Shown: in pieces, positions 45,972-56,329 of the stretch
How the letters are laid out: each line of letters starts with the position of its first letter
Numbering within the stretch: the first letter of the stretch is position 1
Assembly (NCBI GenBank): GCA_004843345.1
Contig: CP039460.1
Span: 387,501 to 451,500, forward strand
From: Acetobacteraceae bacterium
GTDB lineage: Bacteria; Pseudomonadota; Alphaproteobacteria; Acetobacterales; Acetobacteraceae
Reading direction: 5' to 3'
Length of the DNA: 64,000 nt
Notes under the pieces: model-generated
The model's database searches: none
What the model saw: the letters and a program-made list of their open reading frames with translations, nothing else
Told to the model about the DNA's origin: nothing
Program-made: the position numbers and the translations under genes

Positions 45972-46475
45972 TTAAGACGGCGTTTCTGTTCTTTCCTTAG
46001 ACCAAGCTCCCCCAGCTGTTTGACGCCAATAAGTTAAAACAAATCGGTTTTCATTTCTAAGGCGTTTCCAGCGTCCTCTCGCTAAATTCAGTAATTTCTC
46101 GTCATTCCCATTAAAGAGATCAAAAATACGCTTATAAGGCGTTAAATCTTCCTCTAAACATCCTCCATCAATTTGAAATAGAAATTGTGCCTGATTAGGA
46201 TTTTCTGCTGGCATTTCAGGACCTGTAATCCAAATAGGCTGATCCTCTGCACGATCGTATTTTGCTAATGTCTTTTGCGTCGCATGCGGAAGCCATAAAG
46301 CTGGATCCTCATACTCCCATAATGTCTTATCAATTTCAGCCGCCAAAATATCAGAAGAGGCTCTGACCACCGCCTGCTCACCAAGATCTAAAGTCTTAGA
46401 AAGCAAGCGAGGCAGAACCTCCTCAACCTTTGATTGCATCAAATGATAAAACGCAATTTCAGGATACGGATTCAA
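45972..46475 (-). CDS. holC: DNA polymerase III subunit chi
   Basis: A 167-residue HolC, which links the clamp loader to single-strand binding protein. The family N-terminus IAFYHLMQSKVEEVLPRLLSKTL, the ALWLPHA segment and the FQIDGG region are recognisable. It follows pepA by 5 bases, the common pepA-holC order. Confidence 0.9.
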   Translation of the reverse strand: MNPYPEIAFYHLMQSKVEEVLPRLLSKTLDLGEQAVVRASSDILAAEIDKTLWEYEDPALWLPHATQKTLAKYDRAEDQPIWITGPEMPAENPNQAQFLFQIDGGCLEEDLTPYKRIFDLFNGNDEKLLNLARGRWKRLRNENRFVLTYWRQTAGGAWSKERTETPS

Positions 46476-46480
46476 ATATC

Positions 46481-48016
46481 TTATCCTGCGTAATCATCTG
46501 CAAAATTATTCAGCAAACGCACCGCAAAACCTGTTGCGCCTTTTGGTCCGATCGCAGTCGGATAATCTTTCCAAGCAACCGCTGCAATATCCAAATGTGC
46601 CCAAGGAACATCCTCCACAAAGGCTTTTAGAAATTCAGCCGCTGTCGTTGAACCTGCCCCACGTTTACCCGTGATATTTTGAAGATCTGCAAAAGGAGAT
46701 TTTAAATCTTTTGCATAATCAGCACCCATTGGCATACGCCAAATTTTTTCACCTGCGGCATCTGCAGCCTTGATAAGATTAGCAGAAACTTTCTCACAAG
46801 CTGGGAAAAGCCCTGCATAGACATCCCCAAGCGCAATCACAATCGCCCCAGTCAATGTTGCAAGATCCACCATGACTTTTGGCTTGAACTGACGGGCTGT
46901 ATAGGTCAACACATCTGCAAGAACCAAGCGCCCTTCTGCATCTGTATTCAAAACCTCAATCGTTTTTCCACTATAACTGATCACAATATCGCCTGGACGC
47001 TGCGCATCACCTGAAGGCATATTCTCGACAAGTCCAATCACCCCAACCACGTTCACTTTCGCCTTACGCAAAGCAAGCGCCTTAAGAGCACCAACGACAG
47101 CACCAGACCCACCCATATCGGATTTCATTTCATCCATTTTTGCGGCTGGTTTCAAAGAAATTCCGCCAGAGTCAAAGGTCACGCCTTTACCGACAAATGC
47201 GACGGGTGCATCGCCCTTAGCGCCGCCATTATAGCGCATAATAACAGTATAAGGCTTATGGGAGCTGCCCTGCGCCACACCGAGCAATGAACCAAAACCG
47301 AGCTTCTTCATGGCTGCTTCATCAAGCAGTTCCACTTCAACCCCAATTTCCTTCAATTCTTCAATTTTCTTGGCATAAGTTTCTGGATAAAGCGCATTTG
47401 AAGGCGCATTTACAAGATCACGCGCATAAATTGTGCCATCCAAAATCCCTTTTAAAGAGAACCATTTTTCTTCAATCGCTTTAAGATCAGCTTGTTCCCC
47501 TGCTGCAATCGCTTCGATAGACTTAATCGCTGCTTTCTCTTTTTTCTCTAAAGCCTTGCCCGTAATGTAATTATCATAACGGTAGGCGGCCAAAGCTGCG
47601 CCAAAAGCAACATTTGGAAGGAGGTCTTTCGAACTTAAGAAAGTAACTTTTCCCTCTTCCGTTCCGCCTGCTGCAACAAGAGCTTTAACCGCTTTTCCTG
47701 CGGCATATTCTGCGGCAAGATAGGTTGGCAAAGATTCCCCTTCTGAAGCCTTCTCAATCCCAGAAATCACAATATGGGAAAAAGCTTCAGCAGGCGCTGT
47801 GAAGAAAAGACTTTCGCCAAATTTTCCTGCAAACTTCTGAGCTGTCGCCGCCCGTAAAAGCGCACCATTTGTTTTCTCGTTGAGGGCTTTAAAACGTGGG
47901 CAATCCTTAAAAGCCGAACCGCAAACAACGACAAGAGCTTTAGGTTTTTGTGCAGAGAACAAAGCCTCATCATATAATTTAAACGAAACAGGCACCGTCT
48001 TGTTTGTCTTTACCAT
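46481..48016 (-). CDS. pepA: Leucyl aminopeptidase
   Basis: A 511-residue M17 cytoplasmic aminopeptidase with two metal ions. The signature NTDAEGRLVLADVLTY is exact, and VGKGVTFDSGGISLKPA and the catalytic Lys context are present. The N-terminal macro-like domain covers about 1-170. ATG 48016 is selected because AAGGGAAAAAG precedes it; a longer TTG reading to 48088 adds an atypical basic leader. It is the first gene of the pepA-holC pair. Confidence 0.95.
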   Translation of the reverse strand: MVKTNKTVPVSFKLYDEALFSAQKPKALVVVCGSAFKDCPRFKALNEKTNGALLRAATAQKFAGKFGESLFFTAPAEAFSHIVISGIEKASEGESLPTYLAAEYAAGKAVKALVAAGGTEEGKVTFLSSKDLLPNVAFGAALAAYRYDNYITGKALEKKEKAAIKSIEAIAAGEQADLKAIEEKWFSLKGILDGTIYARDLVNAPSNALYPETYAKKIEELKEIGVEVELLDEAAMKKLGFGSLLGVAQGSSHKPYTVIMRYNGGAKGDAPVAFVGKGVTFDSGGISLKPAAKMDEMKSDMGGSGAVVGALKALALRKAKVNVVGVIGLVENMPSGDAQRPGDIVISYSGKTIEVLNTDAEGRLVLADVLTYTARQFKPKVMVDLATLTGAIVIALGDVYAGLFPACEKVSANLIKAADAAGEKIWRMPMGADYAKDLKSPFADLQNITGKRGAGSTTAAEFLKAFVEDVPWAHLDIAAVAWKDYPTAIGPKGATGFAVRLLNNFADDYAG

Positions 48017-48248
48017 TCTTTTTCCCTTGCTGCTTTGACCCCTTAATTTTTCTATCAATCCCAATAAAGGAGAGAATTTTAAGGTCAATTACAATTTCAT
48101 CTCCTCAGTATATAAGTCGCCTCCTGCCCTCTTTCTAGGGCTTACGCTTTCATTTTTTAAAGGGAGAATACGAATTTCTCTAAAATAAAAATATTTTCCA
48201 TCTAAAAGCATATCCCATTTTAAAACAGATTATCTTATACATAGAATC

Positions 48249-49118
48249 ATGCATAAGTGTTTTCTAAAGCCCTTCCTTTTTGATAAGATTAAATCCCAGA
48301 TAGGTTCATTGGGGGAATGCACCTGTGCCTTGGTTGAGGCTAGCTTGAACGTTTCCAGACTTGTGCTGGAAACCCGAAAGTCTGGCTTAGAGACACAAGA
48401 GAAAAAAGATGGAACGCCTGTTTCAAATGCAGATAAACTTGCCCAAGATATTATTTTAGAGAAAATCAGCACACTTGGAGAAAAATTTTCTCATGTTGGA
48501 ATTGTCTCTGAGGAATTGCCACCCCTTCCGCCTGCCTTTCAATATGGAGATTTCTGGCTCATAGATCCTTTGGATGGTACAAAAGGCTTTATCATCGGCA
48601 AAAAAGAATTTTGCACCAATATTGCCCTTCTAAAAGATGGAAAACCTATTTTGGGGGTTGTCGCAGTTCCTGCTTTTAGCTCTATTTACTTCGCCAGCCA
48701 AGGAAAAGGCGCTTGGAAAATCAATGCCCAGACCTCGTCTCTGAAACAAATCCACTGTCAAAAGCTAACGCGTGATTCTCTTTCTGAAAAGGGGCTTCGA
48801 ATTCTCTCCTCTTCCCGCCACAACAGCCGCCGAAATCTAAAGCAGCACCTTCAGAAAAACCGCAACAATCCTAAAATTGCCTTTATCCATGAGATTGGAT
48901 CTGCTGTAAAAATCCTCAAAATTGCAGAAGGACATGCCGATTACTATTACCAGCCTGGCGCAACGATGGCTTGGGATATTGCCGCCCCCCAAATCATTTT
49001 AGAAGAAGCTGGCGGTGCTATCCGTACCCTTGACGGTCAATGCTTATCCTATGGTAAAAACAATTGGAAAAATACTATTTTTGAAGTGCTAGGCACTTCA
49101 GAAAAAATCTTTGACTAA
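48249..49118 (+). CDS. cysQ: 3'(2'),5'-bisphosphate nucleotidase CysQ
   Basis: A 289-residue IMPase-fold phosphatase that removes the 3'-phosphate from PAP made during sulfate assimilation. Metal motifs are SEE near residue 85, DPLDGTKGF near 110 and WDIAAPQIILEEAGG near 238. The DGTPVSNAD segment is CysQ-like. An N-terminal extension of about 20 residues before the family start may reflect a later true start. It is the window's second IMPase-fold enzyme, distinct from suhB. Confidence 0.9.
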   Translation: MHKCFLKPFLFDKIKSQIGSLGECTCALVEASLNVSRLVLETRKSGLETQEKKDGTPVSNADKLAQDIILEKISTLGEKFSHVGIVSEELPPLPPAFQYGDFWLIDPLDGTKGFIIGKKEFCTNIALLKDGKPILGVVAVPAFSSIYFASQGKGAWKINAQTSSLKQIHCQKLTRDSLSEKGLRILSSSRHNSRRNLKQHLQKNRNNPKIAFIHEIGSAVKILKIAEGHADYYYQPGATMAWDIAAPQIILEEAGGAIRTLDGQCLSYGKNNWKNTIFEVLGTSEKIFD

Positions 49119-49163
49119 TACCCCCTCTTAACTTTCCTTATCTAAGTAACTAAGTCTTCTCTA

Positions 49164-50192
49164 ATGCCCAGAAAAACACATCTTTTCACGCAAGAACCGC
49201 ATGATCTTGAACAGGCAGGGCAATGGTTGCGAGAAGGAAAATTAGTCGCTTTTCCAACCGAAACCGTCTATGGGCTAGGAGGATCAGGCCTTGTGCCCGA
49301 AGCTATTACCGGCATTTACAAGGCAAAGGGACGCCCTCGGAACAACCCCCTTATCCTTCATTTTCCTCATGCAGAATCTGTTTTTGAAGAAGCGGATCCA
49401 ACAGCGCCTTTATTTCATTTAGCGCAGCAAATTGCCCAAATTTTTTGGCCAGGCCCTCTTACAATGGTTCTAAGACGGCGAAAAACTTCTGAGCTTTGCC
49501 CAGAAGCTTGCGCAGGTTTGCCCACCTTTGCAGCAAGAGTGCCAGAACCTCTCCTAACCCGAAAATTACTTGAATTTGCAGCAGTCCCCATAGCAGCCCC
49601 CTCTGCCAACCGCTCTGGACGCATCAGCCCCTCAAGCTATCAGGATGTTTTTTCAGAACTCAATGGCCGCATTGATGGTATCGTGCAAGGCGCTGATTGC
49701 CGTGTTGGCATCGAAAGCACGATTATTGATTTCAGTCAGGACAGGCCTAAAATCCTTCGCCCTGGTAAAATTATGCCAAGTGATTTGCGCCCTTTTATTG
49801 CCGATTTCCCAGAATACCAGCTCACACCCACTGCACCAGAAGCTAAGGAAAACGAACAAACCCCTATCGCCCCTGGACAATTTATTTCACATTATGCCCC
49901 AACCCTTCCTGTTGAACTGGATATTGTCTCGCCAGATACAACAACGCAGGCTTGGCTTTCTTTTCATGAAGTTCCAGCTCATTTTCAAGGGCTTTCTTTT
50001 GTCCTCTCTCCTTCTGGAAGCCTAGAAGAGGCAGCGCAAAATCTCTATAAAGGATTACGTTTTTTAGATATTGAAGGTCAAAAACGAGGCTTAAAATCCA
50101 TTGCAGTTTCCTCTATCCCAAAAGAAAATATTGGCATTGCAATTTTAGAGCGTCTCTCACGCGCCGCAGCGCCACGCCCTCAAGCCTCCTGA
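49164..50192 (+). CDS. tsaC: Threonylcarbamoyl-AMP synthase (Sua5 type)
   Basis: A 342-residue enzyme making threonylcarbamoyl-AMP for the t6A modification of tRNA. The YrdC domain (1-200) has FPTETVYGLGG, KAKGRPRNNPL and PSANRSGRISPS. A linker with PGQFISHYAP and a C-terminal Sua5 domain (about 225-335) distinguish it from short TsaC. lptF follows 16 bases later. Confidence 0.95.
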   Translation: MPRKTHLFTQEPHDLEQAGQWLREGKLVAFPTETVYGLGGSGLVPEAITGIYKAKGRPRNNPLILHFPHAESVFEEADPTAPLFHLAQQIAQIFWPGPLTMVLRRRKTSELCPEACAGLPTFAARVPEPLLTRKLLEFAAVPIAAPSANRSGRISPSSYQDVFSELNGRIDGIVQGADCRVGIESTIIDFSQDRPKILRPGKIMPSDLRPFIADFPEYQLTPTAPEAKENEQTPIAPGQFISHYAPTLPVELDIVSPDTTTQAWLSFHEVPAHFQGLSFVLSPSGSLEEAAQNLYKGLRFLDIEGQKRGLKSIAVSSIPKENIGIAILERLSRAAAPRPQAS

Positions 50193-50208
50193 AATTTTTT
50201 CGTTAGTA

Positions 50209-51333
50209 ATGCCTTCAACCCCTAGCTCTTTCAAAGTTCTAACGTCACGCTTTAACAGCTATATTTTTCTGTTGCTGATGAAACGCTTGGTTTTTTTAAC
50301 TTTTGCAGGCGTCCTCTTAATTTGGACTATCCAGTCGCTGCATTTTGTTGGACTGGTTTCTTCCCATGGCATGAGCCTTAAAGTTTTCTTTCAGCTTACT
50401 TCCTTTCTATTGCCAACCTTTTTAAATATCATTCTCCCTCTGAGTACTTTTGCCGTTATTTTATTTACCTATGAGCGCCTTACAAGTGATCGGGAGCTTA
50501 CAATCCTTCAAGGAAGCGGCCTTTCCCCAGCCCAACTTTCTCTTCCAGCCATTCTTTGTGCATTTTGCGCCCTGACCATTGGTTATAGCTTAACCTTATT
50601 CGCTGTCCCTGCCGCTTATCATGCCTTTCATAAAAAAGAATTTCATATCCGGAATGAATTAGGTGGCCTTTTTCTAGAGGAAGGCGTCTTTAACCGCCTC
50701 CCAAACGGCATGACAATTTATGTGCAAGACAAAGATGAAAATGATTTCAAAGGGGCATTGATTGAACAAACAGAAAAATCTGGTGAGCGCATTATTTTAA
50801 TGGCTGAATCCGGCACCTTACTCCAAAGCGCCAATGGACTGGAACTTTTACTCAAAAATGGTTCTCGGCAAACTTTAAATAAAAATGACCAAACCCTTTC
50901 TTTTTTAGGTTTTGGCGAAAAGATGATTGCGATTGCGCCACCGCCAACAGGCCAGAGAAGCATTGATGCACAGGAATTATCCCTCTCAGAGCTTCTCAAG
51001 CTTCCTCAAAATCTTCCGCCTGTCTTTACGGGCAAATTTTATGCGGAAGCCTATGAACGACTTGCTTCTCCGCTTTACACGCTTGCTTTTAGTCTCATTG
51101 CTTTATGCTGGACGCTCTGCGGCCCGCCAAGAGGCGATCGGAAACCCTACCGCCCTGTTCTTTTTGCTGTTTTTTCGATGGCACTCCTGCTAAGCGCCAA
51201 TCTCCTCCTCAGAAGTTTTGCGAGCCTTCACCCTGATTTTGGAGGGGCGTTGCTGGCTTTACCAATCCTCCCTATTCTTATTGCACTTTTTATCCTTTTT
51301 AAGCATAGTGGCTCCTCTAGCCATTACCCTTAA
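50209..51333 (+). CDS. lptF: LPS export ABC transporter permease LptF
   Basis: A 374-residue inner-membrane permease that, with LptG and LptB, extracts LPS from the membrane. Six membrane segments flank a periplasmic beta-jellyroll (about 130-265), as in the YjgP/YjgQ family. TYERLTSDRELTILQGSGLS near 82-101 is the LptB coupling region. LptG, LptD and SurA follow, so assembly of surface LPS is encoded as a unit. lptG starts 14 bases downstream. Confidence 0.93.
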   Translation: MPSTPSSFKVLTSRFNSYIFLLLMKRLVFLTFAGVLLIWTIQSLHFVGLVSSHGMSLKVFFQLTSFLLPTFLNIILPLSTFAVILFTYERLTSDRELTILQGSGLSPAQLSLPAILCAFCALTIGYSLTLFAVPAAYHAFHKKEFHIRNELGGLFLEEGVFNRLPNGMTIYVQDKDENDFKGALIEQTEKSGERIILMAESGTLLQSANGLELLLKNGSRQTLNKNDQTLSFLGFGEKMIAIAPPPTGQRSIDAQELSLSELLKLPQNLPPVFTGKFYAEAYERLASPLYTLAFSLIALCWTLCGPPRGDRKPYRPVLFAVFSMALLLSANLLLRSFASLHPDFGGALLALPILPILIALFILFKHSGSSSHYP

Positions 51334-51347
51334 TTTCCTCAACCAGC

Positions 51348-52520
51348 GTGCAAATTATTTCTCGGAAAAACCAACAAGACGGCTTTGAAGAACATTCGGC
51401 TGCATTGCCAAAAACGCTTCGCTTGTATGTTGCAAAACGTTTCCTTCTTCTGACGCTTTGCATGACGGTGGCACTCTGCCTCCTTATTGATCTTTTTGAC
51501 CTTTTAGATCTCTTGCGCAAAAGCTCCGCACATCCTCAGCTGGGCTTTTTCTCTACCCTTGAGATCTCTTTTCTTCATATTCCCTACTATTTTCTCTCTA
51601 TTCTGCCTTTTGGCATTCTTTTAGGGGGCATTAGCTGCTTTTTCTTTCTTTCGAGAGCTTCAGAAGTGACGGCGGCACGGGCTGCGGCAATTTCGGCTTG
51701 GCAATTCCTCGTGGGGCCACTCATTGCCTCTATTGTGATCGGGATTTTAGCGATTGTCGCTATTTCGCCTTTTTCTGCAAGTTGCTACCACCTTGCAACG
51801 CTCATTGAAGAGCATTACCTCAAAACGCCCAATGCGATTGAAGATGAGCTCTGGCTCAAAGAAGAAGATAAAGGCCTGCGCAACAACGGGCATATGATTC
51901 TTCATCTCTATGGCATTTCGAAAACACGCCTAAAAAATGATCATTCTTTTTTAGAGGCGCAAAGAGCGAGTATTTTACGCCTTGGCGAAAAAGATGTTTT
52001 TCTAAGAAGAATCGAAGCGCAAGAAACACGCCTTGAAAAAGGACATTGGATTTTTGAAAATGCCATTGAAATCAGCCCGGGGCAGCAGGCAAAGCCCCTT
52101 CCTAACTTTTCAATGCCCAGCCACCTGACAGCCAGAAGAGCAAGAAGAATCGGTGTTTCTGCGGATACTTTATCTCTCTGGAACTTGCCCAGAACTATTC
52201 TTTGGTTACAGGAAGCCGGCCTTCCAACCCGCAAACAACAACTTCATCTTTATACACTCTTGGCCTTACCCTTTCTTAACGGTACAATGCTTTTAATTTC
52301 AGCAGGCTTCGCATTACGTCCTTCAACGAAAGGTCAAAGAAGAGCCGTCACCGTTATTGGTATTGGTGTAGGAACGGGATTCTGTCTTTTTACGCTTACA
52401 AAAATAGCAGAACAGCTGGGAAATTCAGGAAGTATGCCACCCATTTTTGCCGCAGTGCTTCCTCTCTTGGCTGGTATATGTATCGCAGGAAGCCTTCTTT
52501 TAAAAATGGAGGAGGGATAG
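51348..52520 (+). CDS. lptG: LPS export ABC transporter permease LptG
   Basis: A 390-residue partner of LptF with the same six-segment, jellyroll layout; FFLSRASEVTAARAAAISAWQ near 100-120 is the coupling segment. Start is GTG at 51348; an initial 25 residues precede the usual family start (LYVAKRFLLLT). lptD begins 3 bases after its stop. Confidence 0.92.
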   Translation: MQIISRKNQQDGFEEHSAALPKTLRLYVAKRFLLLTLCMTVALCLLIDLFDLLDLLRKSSAHPQLGFFSTLEISFLHIPYYFLSILPFGILLGGISCFFFLSRASEVTAARAAAISAWQFLVGPLIASIVIGILAIVAISPFSASCYHLATLIEEHYLKTPNAIEDELWLKEEDKGLRNNGHMILHLYGISKTRLKNDHSFLEAQRASILRLGEKDVFLRRIEAQETRLEKGHWIFENAIEISPGQQAKPLPNFSMPSHLTARRARRIGVSADTLSLWNLPRTILWLQEAGLPTRKQQLHLYTLLALPFLNGTMLLISAGFALRPSTKGQRRAVTVIGIGVGTGFCLFTLTKIAEQLGNSGSMPPIFAAVLPLLAGICIAGSLLLKMEEG

Positions 52521-52523
52521 ATC

Positions 52524-54974
52524 TTGTCATTTTCAGATAAACTCAAATCTGCCGTCTCTTTCCTCTGTTCTTCCTTGGTACTTCTCTCTCTAACGCCTGA
52601 AGCCTTTTCCCAAGAACAAAAGCAAATTCCCGCAGGCACGCCGCAGCAGAAAAAAACGGTCACCCCTCTCCCTGAAACAAAGCTTTTGCCCGAACAGTTT
52701 GGAATTCAAACTGTGGATGTCTCGTCAGGTGGCCGAAAAGGATTTCAAGCCGATAAAAGTGCGGGGCATTTTGTTCAGCCAGGTGAAGTCAAAAAAGAAG
52801 ATCCCATTACCTATTTGGCAAACCATGAAAGCTATGATGAGACAGGGCAGCTGGTCTGGTCTGGGAACGTCCGTATTTGGCAAGGCGATCAAGCACTGCG
52901 TGCGGATCGTGTCACCCTAGACCGCCCTGCGGGTCTTATCCGTGCAACAGGGCATGTTGCGCTGCTTCAACCCGATGGCAGCACGCTTTATGCAAAAGAA
53001 CTCGAATTTCAAAATGGGATTAAAGATGGAATTGGCCGTGCGCTTTATATGCGCATGGAAGAAAACGTGAAACTTGCTGCGAACGGGATGCGGCAATCAG
53101 AGGGCGTCGTGCAAGATTTGCGCCGCGTTAGCTACACGCCTTGCAATACTTGCGCCAAAAATCCGCACAAAGCCCCTTTTTGGCAAATCCAAGCTTCCGC
53201 TGTTCGCCGAGATGAAAATCATAAGCGCCTCGAATTTGAAAATGCTTGGATTAAAGTTTTCGGCTTGCCCGTCCTCTACCTGCCTTATTTTAAATTAACA
53301 GACCCGTCCGTCAAACGGCAAAGCGGTTTTCTTCCCTTCCAAATCAGTCCGCATGACCGCTATCTCGGTACCTTCTTTACCGTTCCTTATTATTGGGTGA
53401 TTGATAAAACGTCTGATATTACCCTAACGGCTCTTTTTGCGACAAAATCAGCGCCTAACTTTACCGCCAATTACCGAAAAATGTTAAATTTTGGATCTAT
53501 TAAAATCCAAGGCGGTGTCGGAGTTGATACACACGACAACACATATTCCTACGGAACGGACAGCGATCAACACGGTGCGCAAGCCTATATTCTTTCTTCT
53601 GCTGACTTTGTTTACAATAAATACTGGCATTATGGCGCACAGGCTAATTTAGCAACGTCTGCAAACTATATGCGAGACTATCGTGTCCCTGGCTATGGTA
53701 CAGATGCTCTCGAATCCGGTGCGTTTGTTGAAGGTTTTGGACAAGGGTCGCAACTTCGTTTTGACGTGGAATTTTTCCAAGGCATGAACCAGGGCACAAT
53801 TAACAACGACCGTCTCGCCTATGCGCTGCCAAGTTTTGCATATAACTACCAAGGACAGCCAGATAAATTAGGCGGAACCTTCTCCTTCCATACAGAAGAT
53901 TTCGATCTCTACCGTGTTGATGGACTTCGGGATCAACGTGGGGAATGGCGTTTCCAATATGATCGTCCTTTCGATGGTCCTTGGGGACAGAAATGGAAAG
54001 TTACAGGCCGTCTTGATTCTACCGTCTATCACTCGGTCGAACGTAATTGCGTTGAAACCTATAATAACAATAGCTGCCCTTCACAATATCTAACGCCTGG
54101 AGACCAGATTACAGGCCAAATTCTGCCCACTTTTGCTTTGCAGGTGAATTGGCCTTTCATGCGTACGTTTGCGCATGGACGAGGCTATAGTATTTTTGAG
54201 CCAATTGCCCAATTCATTGCAGCGCCCAATACAGGCGGACAGCTCAGCCGAAATATGCCAAACGAAGACAGTCTCTATTATAATTTCGATGATTCAACCC
54301 TTTTTGAACTTAACCGTTATGAAGGAACAGACCGTTTAGATGGTGGTGTGCGCGGGAATATCGGCATTCACCAAAATTGGAGCTGGAAAGGCCATGTCGT
54401 CGATATTTTAGTCGGTGAAAGTTTCCAAGACCATATCACGCATAATATGATACCAGGCACTGGCCTTAATCATCATCTCTCTGATCCGGTTGGCCGTATT
54501 TTATTTGCGCCGAATAATTGGCTAAGTGTTGTAGCTCGTGGGAAATACAATCCTTGGGAAAATGAATTTGACTACGGTGAAGGGCTTTTCAACTTCAAAA
54601 TCCCACATATCAATCTTAATGCAGGTTATATCTATGAAGTTAACAATCCTTATTATTTCTATACGCCATATGGGCTGAATCAAGGACAATTTGTTAACCG
54701 CTTCAACTTCCAACACATGAACCAAGTCACGGCTTCAGGACAATTTGAATATGGGAGTTTCCATGTTGGCGCTTTTGCCAGATTTGACCCCACCACAATG
54801 CAATGGGTTTCGAACGGCGGAAATATTGGCTATGCGAATGAATGTTTTGGCCTGGATCTTTTCTATAGCAAGCAATATACCTCTATCGGTGGTGAGGCCC
54901 GTGGCTCAACCTTCCTTGTGAATATTTTCTTAAAATCTATCGGAACTTTCGGTGCAGGTGGTTCTGCCGCATGA
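52524..54974 (+). CDS. lptD: LPS-assembly protein LptD
   Basis: An 816-residue outer-membrane protein that inserts LPS into the outer leaflet. Signal peptide ends near AFS/QEQ. The N-terminal OstA jellyroll (about 90-220) has VWSGNVRIWQGDQALRADRV, and the C-terminal barrel runs to the end. The barrel contains two Cys (SCPSQ and ECFG) besides CNTCAK, possibly the conserved disulfides. Start TTG 52524. Its TGA overlaps the surA ATG (ATGA). Large and complete. Confidence 0.94.
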   Translation: MSFSDKLKSAVSFLCSSLVLLSLTPEAFSQEQKQIPAGTPQQKKTVTPLPETKLLPEQFGIQTVDVSSGGRKGFQADKSAGHFVQPGEVKKEDPITYLANHESYDETGQLVWSGNVRIWQGDQALRADRVTLDRPAGLIRATGHVALLQPDGSTLYAKELEFQNGIKDGIGRALYMRMEENVKLAANGMRQSEGVVQDLRRVSYTPCNTCAKNPHKAPFWQIQASAVRRDENHKRLEFENAWIKVFGLPVLYLPYFKLTDPSVKRQSGFLPFQISPHDRYLGTFFTVPYYWVIDKTSDITLTALFATKSAPNFTANYRKMLNFGSIKIQGGVGVDTHDNTYSYGTDSDQHGAQAYILSSADFVYNKYWHYGAQANLATSANYMRDYRVPGYGTDALESGAFVEGFGQGSQLRFDVEFFQGMNQGTINNDRLAYALPSFAYNYQGQPDKLGGTFSFHTEDFDLYRVDGLRDQRGEWRFQYDRPFDGPWGQKWKVTGRLDSTVYHSVERNCVETYNNNSCPSQYLTPGDQITGQILPTFALQVNWPFMRTFAHGRGYSIFEPIAQFIAAPNTGGQLSRNMPNEDSLYYNFDDSTLFELNRYEGTDRLDGGVRGNIGIHQNWSWKGHVVDILVGESFQDHITHNMIPGTGLNHHLSDPVGRILFAPNNWLSVVARGKYNPWENEFDYGEGLFNFKIPHINLNAGYIYEVNNPYYFYTPYGLNQGQFVNRFNFQHMNQVTASGQFEYGSFHVGAFARFDPTTMQWVSNGGNIGYANECFGLDLFYSKQYTSIGGEARGSTFLVNIFLKSIGTFGAGGSAA

Positions 54975-56329
54975 AAAAGTACTCTCTTTCTCTTTGCTGG
55001 CTTCCTTTGGCGCTCTTTCTTTGTGTTTTTTCAGCCCAAGCAGAAGAAATTACAGCGGATGCGCAAGATACGCTTTCTCCCAGTCCGAAAGCGGACTCTG
55101 ATCTTAGCTCTGATGCGCAAATCCTAGCGGTTGTGAATGGTCAGCTTCTCACCAGAGCCGATGTTGAAGACCGTGCCAGATTATTCGTTGTCTCCACAGG
55201 CTTGCCAATTGCGCCCAGTGTGATGAAACGCATGCGCTCGCAAATTCTACAACAGCTCATTCAAGAAAAACTGAAAACACAAGAGGTTCTTCGCCGCCAT
55301 ATTGATATTCCGCCAGAGCAAATTGCCGCTTCTATCGCAAATATCGAAGAGCGTAACGATATGCCCCACAATGCGTTGCGGGATAAGCTTGCCAAAGATG
55401 ACATTTCCCTCACGACTTTGATTGACCAAATTAGAGCGCAAAGTGGCTGGATGGTCGTCTTGCGTCAAACACTTGGGGCAAGAAGCCGTGTGCTTCCAGA
55501 TCAAATTAAACAGCGGCAAAAAGCACTCGAGGAGGAAGAGGGCGAACCTCAGTACCTCATGAATGAGATTTTCATTCCCGTGGCGGATTCAGAGCATCCT
55601 CAAAAAGAAATCGCCTTTGCAAATATGATTATTTCACAATTGCGTGGCGGAGCGCCTTTTCCTATCGTTGCCGCGCAGTTTTCTCAAGATCAGTCTGCCT
55701 TAAACGGAGGCTCTTTAGGTTGGATGCAGGAAGACCATCTTGATCCTGCGGTCGTTGAAATCATTAAAAAAATGCCAGATGAGGCTATCTCAAATCCTAT
55801 CCTCGTCCCGGGTGGCTTAATTATCTCAACCGTACATGCACGGCGGAAGCTTGGAAAAGAAATGGGCACTTTGATTACCTTGCGCCAAGCTTTCTTCCCT
55901 TTTAGTTCTCCGCTCAATCCAGAAGCCCCAACAGAAGAGCAGAAAGCCCTCTTGCAACAGGCCAACGAAGCCTCTGCAACAGTTCACTCTTGTAAGGATA
56001 TGGAAGAGCTGAATGACAAATTAGGCGCAAGAAAAGCAGGTAACCCGGGGACGCAAGTTATGGAACGCCTGCCGCCCCAAATGCATTCCATTCTCGAAAA
56101 ATTACCCAATAAAACTTCGACAAAACCGCTTGTGGCAGGAGACGGCATTTCTCTTTTGATGATTTGCACCCGCCAGAGCCGAAATCTTGCACAATTAACA
56201 CCAGGACAAATTGCAGACCAACTTATGAACGAACGTATTGAGCAGGCTGCAAGACAGCTTCAAAGAGCTTTGCAGCGAAAAGCTGTTATTGAAATCCGTC
56301 CTGCTGGACGTGCCGAATTAAACGCATGA
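54971..56329 (+). CDS. surA: Periplasmic chaperone/prolyl isomerase SurA
   Basis: A 452-residue periplasmic chaperone for outer-membrane proteins. Signal peptide ends near AQA/EEI. The N-terminal chaperone helices include VVNGQLLTRADVEDRARLF, and the parvulin domain lies around 185-290 with SQDQSALNGGSLGWMQEDHLDP. The second parvulin-like domain is degenerate. It overlaps lptD and rsmA by 4 bases each. The usual neighbour pdxA is missing here. Confidence 0.92.
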   Translation: MKKYSLSLCWLPLALFLCVFSAQAEEITADAQDTLSPSPKADSDLSSDAQILAVVNGQLLTRADVEDRARLFVVSTGLPIAPSVMKRMRSQILQQLIQEKLKTQEVLRRHIDIPPEQIAASIANIEERNDMPHNALRDKLAKDDISLTTLIDQIRAQSGWMVVLRQTLGARSRVLPDQIKQRQKALEEEEGEPQYLMNEIFIPVADSEHPQKEIAFANMIISQLRGGAPFPIVAAQFSQDQSALNGGSLGWMQEDHLDPAVVEIIKKMPDEAISNPILVPGGLIISTVHARRKLGKEMGTLITLRQAFFPFSSPLNPEAPTEEQKALLQQANEASATVHSCKDMEELNDKLGARKAGNPGTQVMERLPPQMHSILEKLPNKTSTKPLVAGDGISLLMICTRQSRNLAQLTPGQIADQLMNERIEQAARQLQRALQRKAVIEIRPAGRAELNA